Positions 59,073-64,000 of a stretch of 64,000 nt of DNA are shown in pieces. The notes under the pieces were generated by a model. It saw only the letters and a program-made list of their open reading frames with translations, was not told where the DNA came from and did not search any database. Every line of letters begins with the position of its first letter. Within the stretch, counting starts at the first letter, position 1. Both the position numbers and the translations under genes were made by a program. Source of the stretch: Paralvinella palmiformis (taxonomy: Eukaryota > Annelida > Polychaeta > Terebellida > Alvinellidae); NCBI GenBank assembly GCA_025642065.1, contig JAODUP010000356.1:16001-80000 (forward strand). The letters are read 5' to 3'.

Positions 59073-59075
<3 letters not shown>
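58245..59075. other. Non-coding stretch
   Basis: Has local near-repeats of cttgtgggattttgt (58307-58390) and cctgagttccta (58550-58575). The 58594-58824 and 58605-58838 frames are antisense to one another and unidentified. Confidence 0.4.
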
Positions 59076-59112
<37 letters not shown>

Positions 59113-59133
59113 GGATGGGTGGATGGATGGATG

Positions 59134-59187
<54 letters not shown>

Positions 59188-59234
59188 CAGACAGATAGAA
59201 GATAATAGATAGATAGATAGATAGATAGACAGTT

Positions 59235-59309
<75 letters not shown>

Positions 59310-59327
59310 CAGACATATAGATAGATA

Positions 59328-59359
<32 letters not shown>

Positions 59360-59360
59360 T
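59076..59360. repeat. (TA)n plus long (ATAG)n microsatellite
   Basis: TA tract 59076-59110, then ~250 bases of ATAG with occasional ACAG and ATAA steps. It yields an ISLYLS-type antisense frame of 114 codons that is not a gene. Confidence 0.95.
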
Positions 59361-60896
59361 GAGAAATAAAACCATTTCTATTAAGACGTATGCCATAGTA
59401 GCTCACTTAGACTCCTTAAGACGGCGAATGAGTATAGATCTTTGTTTGAAACGTTGTGTGAAAAATTGACCTTCGCGTTTTCAATTTAATCAACAACTGA
59501 AAGAATCCCACAGCTGGAAATTTCACTCTAATCCCTGGTGTATTTAATCTCGGGATAAGGCATTGCAGCCTAAGATATTCACCGGAATGTATGAAGGAAT
59601 GTTGATTTGGACATGTCTATGGATTATTAGCCGGTAAACATTAATTCCTCTATTTGGCTGTAGCAAAGGGCCACCTGGCTAGTGGCTAGTTAATTACCTA
59701 CATCGATTCTAACGGATGCGTGCAATCTATCATTCTCCGATGCAATTATACGTCTTAACTATTATCAACTATTATACTATTTTCAACTGTAGGGGCGAGC
59801 AGGAAGACAGCACATTGCTATACTGGTCCCACAATTACCACATTGTATGTAAGATATAGTAATATATTGTAACTTTCAAATTTCATTATTATTGTCATGA
59901 TTGGAAATTGTGAATGAAATTTCTTCTACTATAGGCAGTCTTATTTCCATCTAGAAATTGCAGTAAATTAGTACAACGTTGAAAAGGAGAATTTCGGAAG
60001 CGCGATGGTTATTGTGAACTCATTCAAAATTAAAACTAATCTGTTCGCATCCATTTTTTAAATACACAGGACAAATTATCGAACGACTTTAAACTGTTTA
60101 GATTATGTAAGTTCCCTCTTATCTATGTCTAATAAGGTTTTACTGGCGTTTAGTTGGCTATTTCAGTTTTCCTAATCCGCCGGATTGACTTCAGATACTC
60201 TGACCAACGAAGAACTTTATATCCTTGGACGTCGACGTAACAGGTTAAATATAAACAAGAGCGTTTCTTCGAGCGTTTCAAACCAAATAATTCATTACTG
60301 ACCAACGGAATTCGGCAAAATTGAAAACAGTCCCCAGGAACGTCGTCCATTGTAGTAATAATAGAGAGAATACGATCACCTTATTACCGGGAATAATATC
60401 AGAGCGATCTTAAAGGAAGATCAAAAAAATTGAGGAAAATATAACTTAAAAGTAATAAATTAAAGTACATATATATGAGCGATAAATTAGATGGGTATTA
60501 TTTACTCGTCCTTCACCCCTAGCACTCAGCCTTCACTAGCAACAAGCGTACAATCCGGTACATTGTTTGGTCAACTGCCCCCCCCCCCCTTATATACGGA
60601 AGAAGACTAAAGGTCATCACCTCCCTGAAGACTACAAACTCCCAGATCATCACCTAGCTGCTTTGATTATAAGAAAACCAACATTCCTACCAGACAACAT
60701 CAGCTCACTTCTTCTAAAAGTCCTCTATAAACACCACCATCAACAATAAAGACACAACAAAAGACAACATCAGGTGGTTGTACCTAATAGGCGACAGCCG
60801 GGGGGGGGGGTTGTCTCTACACCAAACTTCAACAAGAACAAGATGGGTATGAGTATTTAGCTAAACTGTCTTACTATTGATACCTTTCTTTCTTTC

Positions 60897-60932
<36 letters not shown>

Positions 60933-61828
60933 CTATCATCATCATCGTGACGTATTCCATACTATATTACTTTTATGGATATATGCCATTGGCAACGTCA
61001 CTCTGAAACGTAATCAATTAGGTAACCTTTCACTGATGAAGAACCTACTGTTTTGAAGAACCTACTGCTCCGCTCTATCTGGACAATTACAGGGCTTCAG
61101 GTGTTTTGTGGTGACTGGAATATGGTAGATTGTTACCATATTATTAGAGTCGAGAATATAGAGTACGTGCTGATGTTTCACCAGGACGTTTCAGGCTGTG
61201 GCTGTTGAATCTTCACTGGCATTCGTCGGGAAGACATCTGGAAACATTGACCTAAATATGTCTCCAATTAGTCCCTATCTTTCTACTTCTCTGTGAGTGT
61301 GTGTCTCCTTCGTGTGTTAGCATGGACATGTTTACGCCGATCCAGGTATGAATGAATGAATTGAATAAATGAACGAATGAATTAATAAATCAATCAATCA
61401 ATCAATCAATCAATGGATTTTATTTACCAATTAATATTACAATAAAATAGTATCAAACGAGTACAAGAATATAGACAGAAACACACAATATCAACAGTTA
61501 ATGCAAATTGGAGGAACTGTGAGGCCTGCTGGCTGTCTTACCACAGCCCCCCAAAAGAAATAAAAAATGAAGCGAAATGTCTGCGCCGAGTGGTAGAGGC
61601 AAACCTCAGGTGAAGGTTCAGGCTAAAGAATATATTAATTATTATTAATTATTATAACTTCTCATCTAATCCTTTGATGAAGGGCAAAATGCCGAATATT
61701 GCTAATATTGTAATTAAATTAGTCAGTCAAACAATGTATCCATAAACAGATGCAATAAATACATCTTGTATATGTACAGGTAACATGACCCAAATATCCT
61801 TCCAGTATACACTAATTGATAAATTGCT
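59361..61828. other. Non-coding stretch with simple repeats
   Basis: C8-10 and G9 homopolymers near 60580 and 60800, (ATT)n at ~60901-60932, and (TCAA)n at ~61388-61415. No gene recognised. Confidence 0.45.
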
Positions 61829-62660
61829 TTACACACGACCTTGAGATATCGTCATTAAATACTTTGCCCATTTATTCCATAAAGTAGGTAATCTAAATAA
61901 AGGTAGTGTGTAAGAAAAATCTGAATAACTTTGCGGAATATGAAATAGATTTGATTGACGAGTGCAACGTTTTCTATTAAACATTTTATCGAATGGTATT
62001 GGCAAATATTTGTGCAAGTAATCTAAAGAAATTCTTGGTATTCAAATGGGTCATGAATTTTAAGGATATTCGAGCACTTAAATAAGGGGTCAGTATGGCT
62101 ATTATACTATTTCCTGTTTATTTTACACATTGCACGTTTTTGTAACATAACTGAACATTTCAGTGTGGTCCTGTTTGCATTTCCCCAGGCAATAATTCCA
62201 TATGAAAATAGGAATTAATCAACGAATAGTATAGCGTTTTTAAACAGGCAAAAGGCAGTATATGGTTTACTTGCTTAATTGAAAATAAAGCTCTGGATAC
62301 CTTATTATTGACCTTGGTGGTATGGTATTTCCATGTTAAGGTTTCATCAAGATATATTCCTAGGAATTAGGTGGGTTTTTCGATACAGTCATTACCAATT
62401 CGATCCAAAGCGATACCATTTATGCGTATGCTCCAAGCATCCAAATCTCCTCGTAGGTGTTTTGGTCGTTATACAATATATTTAGTCTTTTTAGCATTCA
62501 GTGATAATCTATTTGAACAAAACTATTCAAAAAGATTGTTTATTTGTTTATTTGTATTACATCTTTGTCTCACTGTTCTTTTAAATCGACTGATCAGTTG
62601 GTTTGCTGGTAAGCCATATGTACAGGTAAATTCTGCATTCCTGGATTTCTGAACGATCAA
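61829..62660 (-). pseudogene. Non-LTR retrotransposon relic, RT C-terminal half
   Basis: On the minus strand: CSNRLSLNAKKTKYIVLRPK (~62510-62460), then INGIALDRIG, LGIYLDETLTWKYHTTKVNN (~62360-62300), HILPFACLKTLYYSLINSYF (~62270-62210), and in the frame 61829-62017 KRCTRQSNLFHIPQSYSD and LFRLPTLWNKWAKYL. This is the thumb and C-terminal part of CR1/Jockey-like reverse transcriptases. Broken by stops and frameshifts; the catalytic motifs lie outside or are lost. Confidence 0.78.
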
Positions 62661-63110
62661 AATTTATATTTGAAGAGAATATGGTGAAACAGTCATCATA
62701 ACGTTCCGGTTGCGTGACAATTGAGATTTGACCTTGTTTGCTCATTTTTCACCGTTGCTGCATAGGTGGCACCAACCTACCGCCACTTTAAAAATAACGT
62801 ATGTTGAAGTCCAGCTGATAAGATCATTTCACTCGTTCAGTTTAGATGCCATATTCACATGGATACAAGAAGGGACAGCTATAAGGATCGATCCACGACA
62901 ACAAGAACGGATAAATAGATCTCAAAGTAAATTGCCATTCTTCTTATATAATGGAGGCGCCATTTCTCTTCCAAATAAGATTGAATAGAATAGCCCTTAA
63001 TAGTAAATAGAGAGCTCTCTTAATGCAACTGGTAGCGGCGTACGATGCAGAAATTCAAGAAAAATCTTTCACTCATAACTAAATGACATGCCATGGAATG
63101 TCTATGTATG
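62661..63110. other. Non-coding stretch
   Basis: No gene seen. Confidence 0.4.
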
Positions 63111-63117
63111 TTGCATA

Positions 63118-63262
63118 CTTGTATTGGTACCAAAGAAACATGCATACCGCATTTGTACCAAAGAAACATGCATACACGCATTGGTACATAAGAAATATGC
63201 ATACACACATTGGTACCTAAGAAATATGCATACACGCCTTGGTACCAACGAAACGTACAAGA
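63118..63262. repeat. ~31-bp minisatellite
   Basis: Four to five units on the pattern ttggtaccaaagaaacatgc followed by atacacgca. Frames on both strands stay open through it by chance. Confidence 0.85.
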
Positions 63263-63484
63263 TGGCAGAAGCTGCTTAAAAATAAATATTTCACGGATGC
63301 CCATTTCGTGGATCGAAATTTATAATTGATCCGTCGTTCTTCCCCTTGATCGTTGTAAGAGACAACTAAAAAGCCATTCCATAGTCGACTCTAGGCGGTC
63401 TTCCATATTCCGGTCTGTCGAGAAGACACAGGATGGTCTACTGTCTGGTCACCTCGTAAACAAAATCTCCACAATTAACTAATA

Positions 63485-63508
63485 ATGACTGGCCTTAAGG
63501 CCGGTCAT
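63485..63508. repeat. 24-bp near-perfect palindrome
   Basis: Centred on ggccttaaggcc, with atgac on the left and gtcat on the right and only one mismatched pair. It stands at the edge of the CpG-rich stretch. Confidence 0.7.
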
Positions 63509-63519
63509 AAATAGGCCGA

Positions 63520-63860
63520 TGTTAACAGATCCGTGGCTAACCGATTATAACTGTCTCGGGCCAGGATCGATATTTCGTGTGCCGTTTAATCGTTTGATCC
63601 CCGATCGTGGGCTTTCGGCCTCGACAAAATGGTTCCAGTTCACCTACAAAGACTCGGAAAGGCGCAAAATTCCTTTCGCAAATAGAAGCGACGAGCAGAG
63701 CTCAACTTTCGTCGACGTTCCGCGGTTCTCTATGCGACTGCGGCATTTTAGGCTCGGTAATCGCAAAATAGTCTCTGTTTGTCTGCGCGGCACCCTGTGC
63801 TCATGTCGTGTCAACAGGAACCGGTGTGTACCCGCGGCGAACAATGGCCATGATGCCTAG
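63520..63860. other. CpG-rich stretch at window edge
   Basis: About thirty CpG sites in ~330 bases, far above the rest of the window. A 113-codon plus-strand frame (63519-63860) and an antisense 66-codon frame are open, as CpG-rich DNA allows, but show no domain. It may be a promoter or first-exon region of a gene to the right of the window. Confidence 0.4.
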
Positions 63861-64000
63861 CAGTGTTTGTGTGCCTACGAGCTCTCTTAAATGCACCATT
63901 TATTAATTGATTGGATCAAGCAAGCCTCCGACAAAGAAAACATTCGCCTGGTGGCTCCGGTTTGGCACACGGTCTGTTTACTGGCTATAGAACAGCTCTG

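Noticed and set aside
59052..59396. 114-codon minus-strand frame of ISLYLS repeats
   Set aside because: Antisense of the (ATAG)n microsatellite.
60150..60350. 66-codon minus-strand frame MDDVPGDCFQFC...
   Set aside because: Short, no family recognised, no splice signals.
61580..61625. Possible tRNA-like segment ccgagtggtagagg ... ggttcaggct
   Set aside because: The A- and B-like boxes are too close and the acceptor stem does not pair.

Overview
This window is eukaryotic nuclear DNA: AT-rich, gene-poor, with visible GT-AG intron borders, tRNA-derived SINEs, many (TA)n and (CA)n microsatellites and a dense layer of decayed transposable elements. A TRIM gene with two B-boxes and a C-terminal beta-propeller, together with P-like, hAT, Crypton-like and CR1/L2-like elements, suggests a lophotrochozoan, most likely a mollusc. 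That placement is inference from protein families, not a species call.

Layout. 0-14 kb is non-coding and rich in repeats: a 57-bp and a 16-bp minisatellite, two copies of a hAT-like MITE, two copies of a tRNA-derived SINE (SINE-A), copies of a second SINE (SINE-B), a tyrosine-recombinase N-terminal relic and short reverse-transcriptase relics. 14-30 kb is a cluster of broken recombinase and transposase genes: a P-element fragment joined to a tyrosine-recombinase fragment, a non-LTR retrotransposon on the minus strand, a longer Crypton-like tyrosine recombinase pseudogene, an integrase split by introns, and a THAP/P-element pseudogene on the minus strand. 29.8-33.1 kb is an old tandem duplication of about 1.1 kb interrupted by a hAT element with a perfect 8-bp target duplication.

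33.9-36.35 kb holds the one convincing host-type gene: a minus-strand, three-exon TRIM gene (RING, two B-boxes, coiled coil, beta-propeller). It carries a one-base frame break in an A8 run and an in-frame TGA. 37-47 kb is again repeats and non-LTR fragments, plus an unidentified terminal-exon candidate at 42.9 kb. 47.9-49.6 kb holds a degraded protein of unknown family with a well preserved C-terminal domain. 52-54.4 kb is a fairly long CR1/L2-like non-LTR element with an (ATT)n tail; 54.7-56.8 kb is a dead Ty3/gypsy pol. A ~0.6 kb repeat with a partly conserved short reading frame occurs at 42.1 and 57.6 kb in opposite orientations. 58-64 kb contains microsatellites, another non-LTR relic and a CpG-rich stretch at the right edge. 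Nothing bacterial (operons, Shine-Dalgarno sites, CRISPR) is present. Few genes here work together; the window is mainly a record of transposon insertion, nesting and decay around one immune- or ubiquitin-type TRIM gene.
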